Below, piece by piece: positions 26,743 through 34,543 of a DNA stretch of 64,000 nucleotides; positions within the stretch are counted from its first letter, which is position 1; every line of letters starts with the position of its first letter. The translations under genes and the position numbers were made by a program. The notes beneath the pieces were generated by a model. The model saw nothing but the letters and a program-made list of their open reading frames with translations. It did not search any database and had not been told where the DNA came from. The stretch comes from JACMNW01 sp963708425. GTDB lineage: Bacteria; Pseudomonadota; Alphaproteobacteria; Rhodobacterales; Rhodobacteraceae. The DNA lies in NCBI GenBank assembly GCA_963708425.1, contig OY970206.1, forward strand, positions 1,488,001-1,552,000, in the 5' to 3' direction.

Positions 26743-27648
26743 TCAGCCCCCGAGTCGGGCCATTTCGGCCCAAACAGCGTTGCACTGGACCGTATTAAGT
26801 TCGACCAGCGGCGGGCGCAGCCGCAGCCAGCCCAGATTGCCGCGCGACCGGGCCAGCATCGCCTTGACGGTCGGCAGTTGCACATAGGAATTGGTCAGAT
26901 TGCGCCAGGCGTTGATACGGTCCTGGGCGGCGGCCAGCTCGGCCGCCCGGGCCGGGTCGTTCCAGATGTCCCAGATGATCGCCAGATCCGCCGAGCGCAG
27001 GTTCGACGTGGCGGTGATGCAGCCCGCCCCACCCATCTGCAACAACGGCAACAACAACGGATCGGCCCCGGCCAGCACGCCAAGCGCGGGGAACCGTTCC
27101 ACCATGATTTTCAGGTTGTCCTTGTCGCCGGAACTGTCCTTGATGCCCACGACCATCCCGGGGAATTCGGTCAGCAGACGTTCGATCAGGTTGTGGGTGA
27201 TCGGCACCTGCGACACCTGCGGGATGTGATAGAGGATCACCCGCAGCCGGTCATCCGCCACGCGCTCGATCACCTGCGCGTAAAACCGGAACAGCCCCTC
27301 GTCGCTGGCACCCTTGTAGTAAAAGGGCGGCAGCAGGACACAGCCCTTGGCCCCAGACTGCACTGCGTGGCGGGTCAGGTCCACGGTCTCGGGCGTGTTG
27401 CAGGCCGAGGTACCGGGCAGCAGCTGATTGCCCCGGATGCCGGCAGCCAGCGCCGCCTCGACCAGCGACTTGCGTTCGGCGGCTGAAAAACTATTCGCCT
27501 CACCCGTGGTGCCAAGGATCGCAAGGCCATGCGCGCCTTCCTCCATGAGCGCCCGGAGATGCGCGGCGAACAGCGCCATGTCCGGTTTGCCGTCCGCGCC
27601 GATGGGCGTGGCCGCGGCGCAGTTCACGCCGCCAAATTCATGGGTCAT
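26743..27648 (-). CDS. DapA-family (DHDPS/NAL superfamily) protein
   Basis: 301 aa. Class-I TIM-barrel lyase: LGTTGEANSFSAAER (Thr-Thr-Gly), Tyr in RVILYHIPQVSQ, Schiff-base Lys in VVGIKDSSGDKDNL. It retains the motifs of active aldolases. The ATG overlaps the PdxA2 stop (ATGA), so co-translated. In this operon it may retro-aldol cleave a 2-keto-3-deoxy acid to pyruvate plus an aldehyde, the natural substrate of the next gene (Fe-ADH); this is inference. Confidence 0.87.
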   Translation of the reverse strand: MTHEFGGVNCAAATPIGADGKPDMALFAAHLRALMEEGAHGLAILGTTGEANSFSAAERKSLVEAALAAGIRGNQLLPGTSACNTPETVDLTRHAVQSGAKGCVLLPPFYYKGASDEGLFRFYAQVIERVADDRLRVILYHIPQVSQVPITHNLIERLLTEFPGMVVGIKDSSGDKDNLKIMVERFPALGVLAGADPLLLPLLQMGGAGCITATSNLRSADLAIIWDIWNDPARAAELAAAQDRINAWRNLTNSYVQLPTVKAMLARSRGNLGWLRLRPPLVELNTVQCNAVWAEMARLGG

Positions 27649-28589
27649 TTCGCTCTCCCCGCGACCAGCCTGCGCGCATAGGCGATGGCGTAGTCCATGT
27701 TGATATGCTTGGCAATTCCCTTGCCTGCGATGTCGAAAGCAGTGCCGTGATCGACCGAGGTGCGGTCAATCGGCAGCCCGACCGACACGTTGACGCCCGT
27801 GTCAAACGCCACCAGCTTGACCGGGATATGGCCCTGATCGTGATACTGGGCCACCACCAGATCAAAGGCGCCGTTGTAGGCGCGGTAGAACAGCGTATCG
27901 GCGGAAATCGGGCCAAAGGCGTTGATCCCCTCGGCCTGCGCCTGCGCCACGGCGGGGGCGATCTGGGTGTCATCCTCGGTGCCGAACAATCCGCCCTCGC
28001 CGCAATGCGGGTTCAGCCCGGCCACCGCGATGCGGGGGCGGTCATAGCCGATGCGTTGCAGATGCGCGTGGCCCTGCCGTATGGTTTCCAGCACCCGTTC
28101 CGGCGTGATTCGGGTGATGGCGTCCTTCAGGCTGATATGGGTGGTGCAGTGGATCACCTTCAGCCGGTCCGAGGCCAGCAGCATCCAAGCCCTGCCCCCG
28201 GTCAGATGCGCCAGCATCCCGGTATGGCCGTCATAGTGGTGACCGGCGAGGTTCAGCGATTCCTTGTTGATCGGCGCGGTGACGATGCAGCCGATTTCAC
28301 CCCGTTCGGCGGCCCGCACCGCCGCCTCGATGAAGCGGAAACTGGCATCGCCGCCGCGCGGATCCAGCTGACCCATGGGCAGCGGCCCACCCTCGATGGG
28401 CAGGTCGGTGACGGCCACGTCAACCCCCGGAACGATGGGGATTGCCAGTGTGGTGGCGATGGCCTGCAAGGTGGCGAGGTTGCCGAAGATGCGGGTCTGT
28501 GCCCGGTCTGCCGGGGACATTTCGGCGATGGATTTGAGGGTGACCTCCGGGCCGACCCCGGCCGGGTCGCCAAGCGTGATGCCGATCAT
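27645..28589 (-). CDS. pdxA2: 4-phospho-D-threonate/erythronate dehydrogenase (PdxA2 type)
   Basis: 314 aa PdxA-fold NAD enzyme. IGITLGDPAGVGPEVTLKSI at the N-terminus; metal-binding His residues in TTHISLKDA, QYHDQGHIPVK and the GHHYDGHTGMLAHL region. Standing away from pdxJ and close to a DUF1537 kinase marks it as PdxA2, which oxidatively decarboxylates 4-phospho-threonate/erythronate to dihydroxyacetone phosphate, not the vitamin B6 enzyme. Overlaps both neighbours by 4 nt. Confidence 0.85.
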   Translation of the reverse strand: MIGITLGDPAGVGPEVTLKSIAEMSPADRAQTRIFGNLATLQAIATTLAIPIVPGVDVAVTDLPIEGGPLPMGQLDPRGGDASFRFIEAAVRAAERGEIGCIVTAPINKESLNLAGHHYDGHTGMLAHLTGGRAWMLLASDRLKVIHCTTHISLKDAITRITPERVLETIRQGHAHLQRIGYDRPRIAVAGLNPHCGEGGLFGTEDDTQIAPAVAQAQAEGINAFGPISADTLFYRAYNGAFDLVVAQYHDQGHIPVKLVAFDTGVNVSVGLPIDRTSVDHGTAFDIAGKGIAKHINMDYAIAYARRLVAGRAK

Positions 28590-29755
28590 TGGGGTGCTTT
28601 CAGCTGGTCGGCGGGCAACCGCAAATGTTTGATGGCCCGTCGGTGGAGGGTGTAGGCGATGTCGAGACTGCCATCGGAGGCCTGGTTCAGCACCGGATAA
28701 GACATCTCGAAATTCTTGCCGTCGAGCGAGTTGTTGGACAGGCAGGTGCCCGGGCCGTCTTGCAACAGGATCCGGTGCGGAAAACTGCGCCCCTCGTCGG
28801 TCGAAAGGGCCAACGTCATCGGCGCGCGGGGCACGCCCCAGATCGGGGTGCAGCCGCCCTGCGCCTCGGGCCGGTCGTCGTCGCCCAATTCGTCATACAG
28901 CGACAGGCGGCGGTCGGGGCTGAGGGCGGCATTGACCGGGTTGCAGACCATAGCCAGACGGCCATCGGTCAGCTGGATCACCCCAATCGAGGAATTGTTG
29001 TTCGGCACATCGGTCGGCTGCGGCACAGACCAGCTTTTGCCGCCATCGGCGCTGTCGGTGCGGTGCACGAAATCGGCCTGACGGCGGCGGTAGAAGGCGG
29101 CAAGCCGCCCTGCCCCCAGATCAACAATGGTCATGTGGACACAGCCGGTCGATCCCGGCACCGCCACCAGCCGCCAAGTCTGCCCCTGATCGGCGGAAAT
29201 GGCGACCGAGGCGGTGTCATGCCGCCCGGTCCAGCGCGCGCCGGGCGCGTGGGTGCAATGAAAGAGTGGCAGCAGCCACGCCCCATCGGATCGCACATGC
29301 ACCGCGCCACGCACGAAACTGCCGAGTGGCAGCGGCAGATCGACGGGCGGCCGGCCAATCTCGCGCATCCGCACCACGCAGCGGTCCTGATCGCCGCCGG
29401 GTTGCGCGGTATGGATCAGCAGGGTGCGTCCGTCCGGCGCGTGAAACTGCACCGGGTTCTGCTCAGACCGATCAGGATCATTGGTCAACCGTTCCACCGA
29501 CCCCCAGACCGTGGCCCCCGGGGCGAGGCTGGATCGATAGATGCAGATGTCGGCCTTGCCTTCCAGACTGCCGCCGAACCACAGACAGTCCAGCCGTCCA
29601 TCGGTGGCGCGCGACAGGAAGGCCGCATGATTCTGCACCATTGGCGAGGGCAACAAGGCTGCCATCCGACCCGAAGCGTCCTGCGTCATCACCCCTGTCG
29701 TGCCGGCGGCAATCTCGGCCGGGGTCGGCGGAAGAGGAGTCTGGAGATCGGGCAT
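28586..29755 (-). CDS. BNR/sialidase-like beta-propeller protein, cytoplasmic
   Basis: 389 aa from the ATG at 29755 (AGGCGG about 6 nt upstream). Asp-box-like repeats typical of sialidase-fold propellers: SADQGQTWRL, SADGGKSWSV and STDEGRSFPH; also FRRRQADFVHRT-like (YRRRQADFVHRT) and NNNSSIGV. NCBI-type annotations call this family sialidase or exo-alpha-sialidase, but no signal peptide or membrane anchor is seen, so it acts inside the cell, unlike secreted sialidases. First gene of the operon leading into PdxA2, DapA-like and Fe-ADH. Substrate unknown: hydrolase, lyase or lactonase are all possible. Confidence 0.75.
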   Translation of the reverse strand: MPDLQTPLPPTPAEIAAGTTGVMTQDASGRMAALLPSPMVQNHAAFLSRATDGRLDCLWFGGSLEGKADICIYRSSLAPGATVWGSVERLTNDPDRSEQNPVQFHAPDGRTLLIHTAQPGGDQDRCVVRMREIGRPPVDLPLPLGSFVRGAVHVRSDGAWLLPLFHCTHAPGARWTGRHDTASVAISADQGQTWRLVAVPGSTGCVHMTIVDLGAGRLAAFYRRRQADFVHRTDSADGGKSWSVPQPTDVPNNNSSIGVIQLTDGRLAMVCNPVNAALSPDRRLSLYDELGDDDRPEAQGGCTPIWGVPRAPMTLALSTDEGRSFPHRILLQDGPGTCLSNNSLDGKNFEMSYPVLNQASDGSLDIAYTLHRRAIKHLRLPADQLKAPQ

Positions 29756-29810
29756 GGCACCGCCTGCTTCGGGGCTGAAATCAGCGATAAATTGGCCGGT
29801 ATAACGATAG

Positions 29811-29940
29811 GTTGTCAAGTTGAAATGTTGTTTATTCTCTGATTATTTGGATAAAGATCTTCATTATATTATTGTTTTATAATGTATATTTTTTATTTGC
29901 TTTCTCTATTTTTCATTTTTTTCGGCAAAGAGTTGACAAC
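29811..29940. promoter_or_regulatory. AT-rich divergent promoter region with GTTGTCAA / TTGACAAC
   Basis: About 115 bp of strongly AT-rich sequence with T and A tracts in an otherwise GC-rich window, between the BNR operon and the EamA permease. GTTGTCAA (near 29812) and TTGACAAC (near 29933) are inverted copies at its two edges; each contains a TTGACA -35-like hexamer pointing toward the gene on its side. Likely divergent promoters with intrinsic curvature. Confidence 0.45.
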
Positions 29941-30001
29941 ACGACCTGTCCTGCGGGATTGTCTGCGCAAGTGCCGGACGCCCCGGCGCAAGGATGCCCG
30001 G

Positions 30002-30919
30002 ATGCCTGACTTGCCCGACCCGTCCGCCGCCGACGCTGCCCGCGACAGGGCGGCACTGATCGGGGTCATGCTGATGCTGGCCGTCGCGGTGATCAATGCT
30101 GTCGATTCCGTCATCGTCCGGCTGCTGGCCAAGGAAGTGCACCCGTTCATCATCGCGCTGACCCGCACCAGCTTTGGCCTGCTGGCGATTCTGCCGTGGA
30201 TCATCTCGCGCCCGGCCATGCTGCGCACCCAGTACCGGGTGATGCATGTGCTGCGTGCGGCGCTGAAGCTGGGCTCGCTGGTCGCCGGGTTCTTTGCGCT
30301 GGCCCTCGCCCCCTTGGCCGATGTGACGGCCATCGGGTTCGCCGCGCCGCTGTTCGTGACGGTCGGCGCCTGGTTCCTGCTGGGCGAAACGCCGCGTCCG
30401 GTGCGGATCATGGCGGTGTTGCTGGGGTTCGCGGGGGTTGTGGTGGTGCTGAAGCCTGACTGGGCGATGGGCATGGAAGCGGTGTCACCCGCGCTGACCA
30501 TCGCGCTGCTGGCGGCGTTCCTGACTGCGATCATCCAACTGATGCTGAAGGTCATGTCACGCCGCGACGGCACCGATACGCTGGTTGCCTGGAACCTGGT
30601 CGTATCCGTGCCGCTGGCTTTGGTGCCGGCCTTGCTGGTCTGGCAGATGCCAAGTGCCTGGGCGTGGGGCCTCTTGGCCATTCAGGGTGTGCTAGGGGCG
30701 GTGAACCAGACGGCGGTGACGCGGGCCTTCCAGTTGGCAGATGCCAGCCTAGTGGCACCTATCGATTTCCTGCGCCTGCCCTTCGTCGCGATCCTGGCGT
30801 TTTCCCTGTTTGGCGAAGTGGCGGGTCTTTCGACCTGGATCGGGGCGGCGATCATCTTCGTTGCGTCGATGCTGATGATGGCCACCCGGCGCGGACCGCG
30901 GACCCCGCCCGAGGCATGA
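30002..30919 (+). CDS. EamA/DMT-family permease
   Basis: 305 aa from the ATG at 30002 (AAGGA about 10 nt upstream); the open frame from 29882 runs through the AT-rich promoter. Ten predicted membrane helices in two EamA halves (LVAGFFALALAPLADVTAIGFAAPLF in the first, GAVNQTAVTRAFQLADASLVAPIDFLRLPF in the second). Inner-membrane drug/metabolite transporter fold, importer or exporter. Divergent from the BNR/PdxA2 operon and so the likely transporter for its substrate or waste product. Confidence 0.88.
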   Translation: MPDLPDPSAADAARDRAALIGVMLMLAVAVINAVDSVIVRLLAKEVHPFIIALTRTSFGLLAILPWIISRPAMLRTQYRVMHVLRAALKLGSLVAGFFALALAPLADVTAIGFAAPLFVTVGAWFLLGETPRPVRIMAVLLGFAGVVVVLKPDWAMGMEAVSPALTIALLAAFLTAIIQLMLKVMSRRDGTDTLVAWNLVVSVPLALVPALLVWQMPSAWAWGLLAIQGVLGAVNQTAVTRAFQLADASLVAPIDFLRLPFVAILAFSLFGEVAGLSTWIGAAIIFVASMLMMATRRGPRTPPEA

Positions 30920-30938
30920 TAGCCGCGGACGGGGCAAC

Positions 30939-30957
30939 TGATAGTAAAATTGTATCA
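30939..30957 (+). promoter_or_regulatory. TGATA-N9-TATCA inverted repeat
   Basis: Same half-sites and same spacing as the core of the LysR box at 22817-22835 (TGATA-N9-TATCA). It lies 158 bp upstream of the ABC substrate-binding protein gene and just after the EamA stop. Confidence 0.4.
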
Positions 30958-30997
30958 TGGTGCACCAATACTCACTAGGGAACTGACAGCAGATGCA

Positions 30998-31009
30998 CTA
31001 ATATATCAG
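30998..31009 (+). promoter_or_regulatory. CTAATATATCAG, likely GntR operator of the ABC operon
   Basis: Near-palindrome (one mismatch from CTAATATATTAG) 106 bp upstream of the SBP gene, followed by AGTA as in the perfect copy at 39280. Shared by the two operons flanking the GntR gene at 38.5 kb. Confidence 0.5.
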
Positions 31010-31114
31010 TAAGCGCCCTGATTTCGAGAAGGGAATCATGGCGAAATAGCGTGGCTAGGGCGGTGCAGCCTGCCCGGTCGCGAAACAACAAGCTGCAAGC
31101 TCATGGAGGAATGA

Positions 31115-32620
31115 ATGCGACCAATCCACGCCCGGCTTCTTGCAAGCATCGCGGCAATTGCCGTTATGGCACCCGCTTTTGCAGCCGATACCGACATCAT
31201 CATCGCCCTTAACGAGGAACTGGAGGTCGTCGAGCCCTGCATGGCCTCGCAGTCCAACATCGGTCGCGTGATCCTGCAGAACATCAGCGAAACGATGACC
31301 GAGCTTGACACGTCTAACGGCGCGCTCAAGGGCCGGCTGGCTGACAGCTGGGAGTCCGTCGATCGTGACACCTGGCGCTTCAAGCTGCGCGCCGGCGTGA
31401 CCTTTTCGGACGGCACCACCTTTGGCGCCGAGGATGTGAAACATTCGATCGAGCGTACCCTGTCGCCCGACCTGACCTGCGAAATCGGCGCCAAGTTCTT
31501 TGGCGGCATGACCATCACCACCGAAGTGGTCGATGATCTGACTATCGACATCACCTCGGACCCGGCACAGCCGATCCTGCCGCTGCTGATGTCGACGCTG
31601 ACCATCGTTCCGGCGGAAATCGCGATGGAATTCACCCGCGCGCCGGTTGGCACCGGTCCCTACACGCTTGCCGAATGGAATGCCGGTCAGTCGATCGTGT
31701 TGGCAGCCCGCGACGGCTATTGGGGCGAAAAGCCCGCTGTGACCAAGGCCACCTATGTCTTCCGCTCGGATGATGCGGTTCGCGCAGCGATGGTGACAAC
31801 GAGCGAAGCGGATATCGTGCCGCTGATTAACCAGAACGATGCCACTAACACCGCGACCGACTTCAGCTATCCGAACTCGGAAACGACCTATCTGCGCGTT
31901 GACAACACCGTAGCCCCGCTGAACGACATCCGCATCCGCAAGGCCATGAACATGGCCGTGGACCGCGACGCGTTCCTTGGCTCACTAATCCCTGCGGATG
32001 CGATCAAGGCGACCCACATGGTTCCGCCCTCGACGCTCGGCTGGAACCCCGATCTGGCGCCGCTGGCCTATGACGTCGAAGGCGCCAAGGCACTGGTCGA
32101 AGAAGCCCGCGCCGCCGGCGTGCCGGTGGATACGGAAATCGAGATGGTCTGCCGCACCGGCAACTTCCCGAACGTTACCGAGGTTTGCGAGGCGCTGCAG
32201 CAGATGTTCGCCGATGTCGGTCTGAACGTGAAGCTGACGATGATGGAAGTCGCCGAATGGGTGCAGGTCTATTCCAAGCCCTTCGCCGAAGACCGCGGCC
32301 CGCGCATGGTCATGGCCATGCACGACAACAACCGCGGCGACCCGGTGTTCTCGATGTTCTTCAAATATGCCTGTGAAGGCGTCCAGTCGGGCATCTGCGA
32401 TGCCGATCTCGACAAGATGCTGGCCGATGCCACCGCCGCCACCGGCGATGCCCGGGGTCCAGCATGGTCGCCTGTGTTTGCCAAGGTTCACAACGATATC
32501 GTGGCCGATGTGTTCCTGTTCCATATGGTCGGCTACAGCCGCGTGTCCGAGCGTCTGGACTTTACGCCCACCATCGCCACCAACAGCGAACTGCAACTGT
32601 CGCAAATCAAGTTCAAGTGA
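31115..32620 (+). CDS. ABC transporter substrate-binding protein (peptide/nickel family 5)
   Basis: 501 aa with a signal peptide at 1-23 (LLASIAAIAVMAPAFA, cleavage before ADTD). SBP_bac_5 features: GRLADSWESVDRDTWRFKLRAGVTFSDGTTFGAEDVKHSIER, PVGTGPYTLAEWNAGQSIVL, IRKAMNMAVDRDAFL. GGAGG about 8 nt before the ATG. Periplasmic receptor for the permeases and ATPase encoded next. The family is named for peptides but many members bind sugar acids or glycosides; the flanking sugar-acid genes suggest such a ligand. Confidence 0.92.
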   Translation: MRPIHARLLASIAAIAVMAPAFAADTDIIIALNEELEVVEPCMASQSNIGRVILQNISETMTELDTSNGALKGRLADSWESVDRDTWRFKLRAGVTFSDGTTFGAEDVKHSIERTLSPDLTCEIGAKFFGGMTITTEVVDDLTIDITSDPAQPILPLLMSTLTIVPAEIAMEFTRAPVGTGPYTLAEWNAGQSIVLAARDGYWGEKPAVTKATYVFRSDDAVRAAMVTTSEADIVPLINQNDATNTATDFSYPNSETTYLRVDNTVAPLNDIRIRKAMNMAVDRDAFLGSLIPADAIKATHMVPPSTLGWNPDLAPLAYDVEGAKALVEEARAAGVPVDTEIEMVCRTGNFPNVTEVCEALQQMFADVGLNVKLTMMEVAEWVQVYSKPFAEDRGPRMVMAMHDNNRGDPVFSMFFKYACEGVQSGICDADLDKMLADATAATGDARGPAWSPVFAKVHNDIVADVFLFHMVGYSRVSERLDFTPTIATNSELQLSQIKFK

Positions 32621-32634
32621 GCTAGGCTGACTGG

Positions 32635-32667
32635 AACGGCGGCGCACCACTACGCGCCGCCGTTTTT
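32635..32667 (+). terminator. Hairpin with T5 run between SBP and permease genes
   Basis: AACGGCGGCGC, 8-nt loop, GCGCCGCCGTT (perfect 11-bp stem) followed by TTTT. Placed 14 nt after the SBP stop inside the operon, so a partial terminator and 3' stabiliser that would keep SBP mRNA in excess over permease mRNA. Confidence 0.8.
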
Positions 32668-32703
32668 CTTTCGGGCCAAGGGTCCGCTCTACCGGGGGGA
32701 GAT

Positions 32704-33618
32704 ATGCGTAAATTTCTGGGCAAGCGGGCATTGGCAAGCGCCGTGTCCCTGCTGGTGCTGGTCGTGATGGTGTTCTTTCTGTCGCGGTTGACCGGCGATC
32801 CGACGCAGCTATACCTGCCGGTCGATGCCAGCCTTGAAGCGCGCGAGAATTTCCGCCGCCTGCACGGCCTGGATGCGCCCTTGCTGGTTCAGTTCGGCCG
32901 CTATGTCGCCGATCTGGCAGTGCTGGATTTCGGTGACAGCATCCGCAAGGCGCGTCCGGCGTTGGATGTGGTGCTGGAGGCCTTTGTCTGGACGCTGTAT
33001 CTAGCGCTGATCACCATGGTTTTGGTGACCGCCGCCGCGATCGTCGTCGGCTCTCTCGCCGCATTCCGCGTTGGCGGGGTGTTTGACCGCGTTGCGACCT
33101 TCTTTTCCCTGATCGGCGCCTCGTCCCCCGATTTCTGGATTGCCATCGTCGCCATCGTGCTGTTTTCGGTCAACCTTGGCTGGTTGCCCACCTCGGGCAC
33201 CGGGACGATCTGGCACTGGATCATGCCGATTTCGGTGCTGTTCATCCGGCCCTTCGGGTTGATCCTGCAAGTGGTGCGGGGCTCGATGATCAACGCGCTG
33301 TCTTCGGCCTATGTGAAAACCGCGCGGGCCAAGGGGGTGCGGCCCCGCCCGGTGATCTTTGTCCACGCGCTGCGCAACGGCATGTTGCCGGTGATCACCG
33401 TCATCGGCGATCAGGCGGCGGGGATACTGAACGGGGCGGTGGTGGTCGAGACGATCTTCGGCTTTCCCGGTGTCGGCAAGCTGATGATCGACAGCATCCT
33501 GCAACGCGATTTCGCGGTGGTGCTGGCGGCGATCATGGTGACGGCGCTTGCCATCTTTCTGATGAACCTCTTGATCGACATCGCCTATGCGGTGCTTGAT
33601 CCGCGGATCAGGTATTGA
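32704..33618 (+). CDS. ABC transporter permease (DppB family)
   Basis: 304 aa, six membrane segments; starts with the short cytoplasmic FLGKRALASAVSLLVLVVMVFFLSRLTGDP typical of DppB/OppB. EAA-loop AYVKTARAKGVRPRPVIFVHALRNG couples to the ATPase. Ribosome site GGGGGAG before the ATG. Second gene of the operon SBP-permease-permease-ATPase. Confidence 0.93.
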   Translation: MRKFLGKRALASAVSLLVLVVMVFFLSRLTGDPTQLYLPVDASLEARENFRRLHGLDAPLLVQFGRYVADLAVLDFGDSIRKARPALDVVLEAFVWTLYLALITMVLVTAAAIVVGSLAAFRVGGVFDRVATFFSLIGASSPDFWIAIVAIVLFSVNLGWLPTSGTGTIWHWIMPISVLFIRPFGLILQVVRGSMINALSSAYVKTARAKGVRPRPVIFVHALRNGMLPVITVIGDQAAGILNGAVVVETIFGFPGVGKLMIDSILQRDFAVVLAAIMVTALAIFLMNLLIDIAYAVLDPRIRY

Positions 33619-33622
33619 ACCG

Positions 33623-34543
33623 ATGACCGACGCGCCCTCCCTTCCCCAGCCCGCTGAACGTTCAGGCTTTCGCGCGGTGATGTCGATGCTGTGGGCCGAC
33701 AAATTCGCAAGCTTTGCGGCGCTGTTCCTGATCATCGTGTTCCTCTGCGCAGTGTTCGGCCCCTTGCTGCTCGACACAGTGGCGACCAAGCAGAACCTGC
33801 GCGGCCGCAATGCGCCGCCCTTCGACCTGTCCCGCGACTGGGTGTTCTTCTTTGGCGGCGACGCCCTGGGGCGGCCACTGCTGGCGCGGATCATTGTGGC
33901 GGCACAGAACACCATGATGGTGGCGGCGGGCGCGGTTACTGCATCGATGCTGATCGGGTCTTCCTTGGGCCTCGTCGCGGGCTATTCCCGGGGGCGGGCA
34001 TCGCAGATCATTCCGCGGCTGGCGGATGTGATCATGTCGTTCCCGTCGCTCTTGCTGGCGGTGATCGTGCTTTACATGCTGGAGCCATCGGTGGCCAACA
34101 TCATCCTTGTGCTGGCGATCACCCGCATCCCGGTCTACCTGCGTACCACCCGCGCCGAGGTGCTGGAGATCCGCGAGCGGATGTTCGTGCAGGCGGCGCA
34201 GGTCATGGGGGCGTCCGACACCCGGATCATCTTTCGCCACATCCTGCCCATCGTGCTGCCGACGCTTCTGACCATTGCCACGCTCGATTTCGCCTTCGTG
34301 ATGCTGGCCGAAAGCAGCTTGTCGTTTCTGGGCATCGGCATTCAGGCACCGGAAATCACCTGGGGCCTGATGGTGTCGCAGGGGCGGCCCTACCTGACCA
34401 ACGCCTGGTGGCTGTCGTTCTGGCCCGGCCTTGCGATCATCCTGACCACGCTGAGCCTGAACCTTCTGTCGAACTGGCTGCGCGTGGCACTGGACCCGCA
34501 ACAACGCTGGCGGCTGGAAAACCGGAGCACGTCCAATGGCTGA
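33623..34543 (+). CDS. ABC transporter permease (DppC family)
   Basis: 306 aa from the ATG at 33623, four bases after the first permease stop; a frame opening at 33587 overlaps that gene. N-terminal cytosolic segment then six helices; EAA loop VQAAQVMGASDTRIIFRHILP. Partner of the DppB-type permease. Confidence 0.92.
   Translation: MTDAPSLPQPAERSGFRAVMSMLWADKFASFAALFLIIVFLCAVFGPLLLDTVATKQNLRGRNAPPFDLSRDWVFFFGGDALGRPLLARIIVAAQNTMMVAAGAVTASMLIGSSLGLVAGYSRGRASQIIPRLADVIMSFPSLLLAVIVLYMLEPSVANIILVLAITRIPVYLRTTRAEVLEIRERMFVQAAQVMGASDTRIIFRHILPIVLPTLLTIATLDFAFVMLAESSLSFLGIGIQAPEITWGLMVSQGRPYLTNAWWLSFWPGLAIILTTLSLNLLSNWLRVALDPQQRWRLENRSTSNG

Noticed and set aside
27645..28589. Housekeeping pdxA for vitamin B6 synthesis
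   Set aside because: Context (DUF1537 kinase, DapA-like, Fe-ADH, GntR) indicates the PdxA2 catabolic subgroup; no pdxJ, ksgA or surA nearby.
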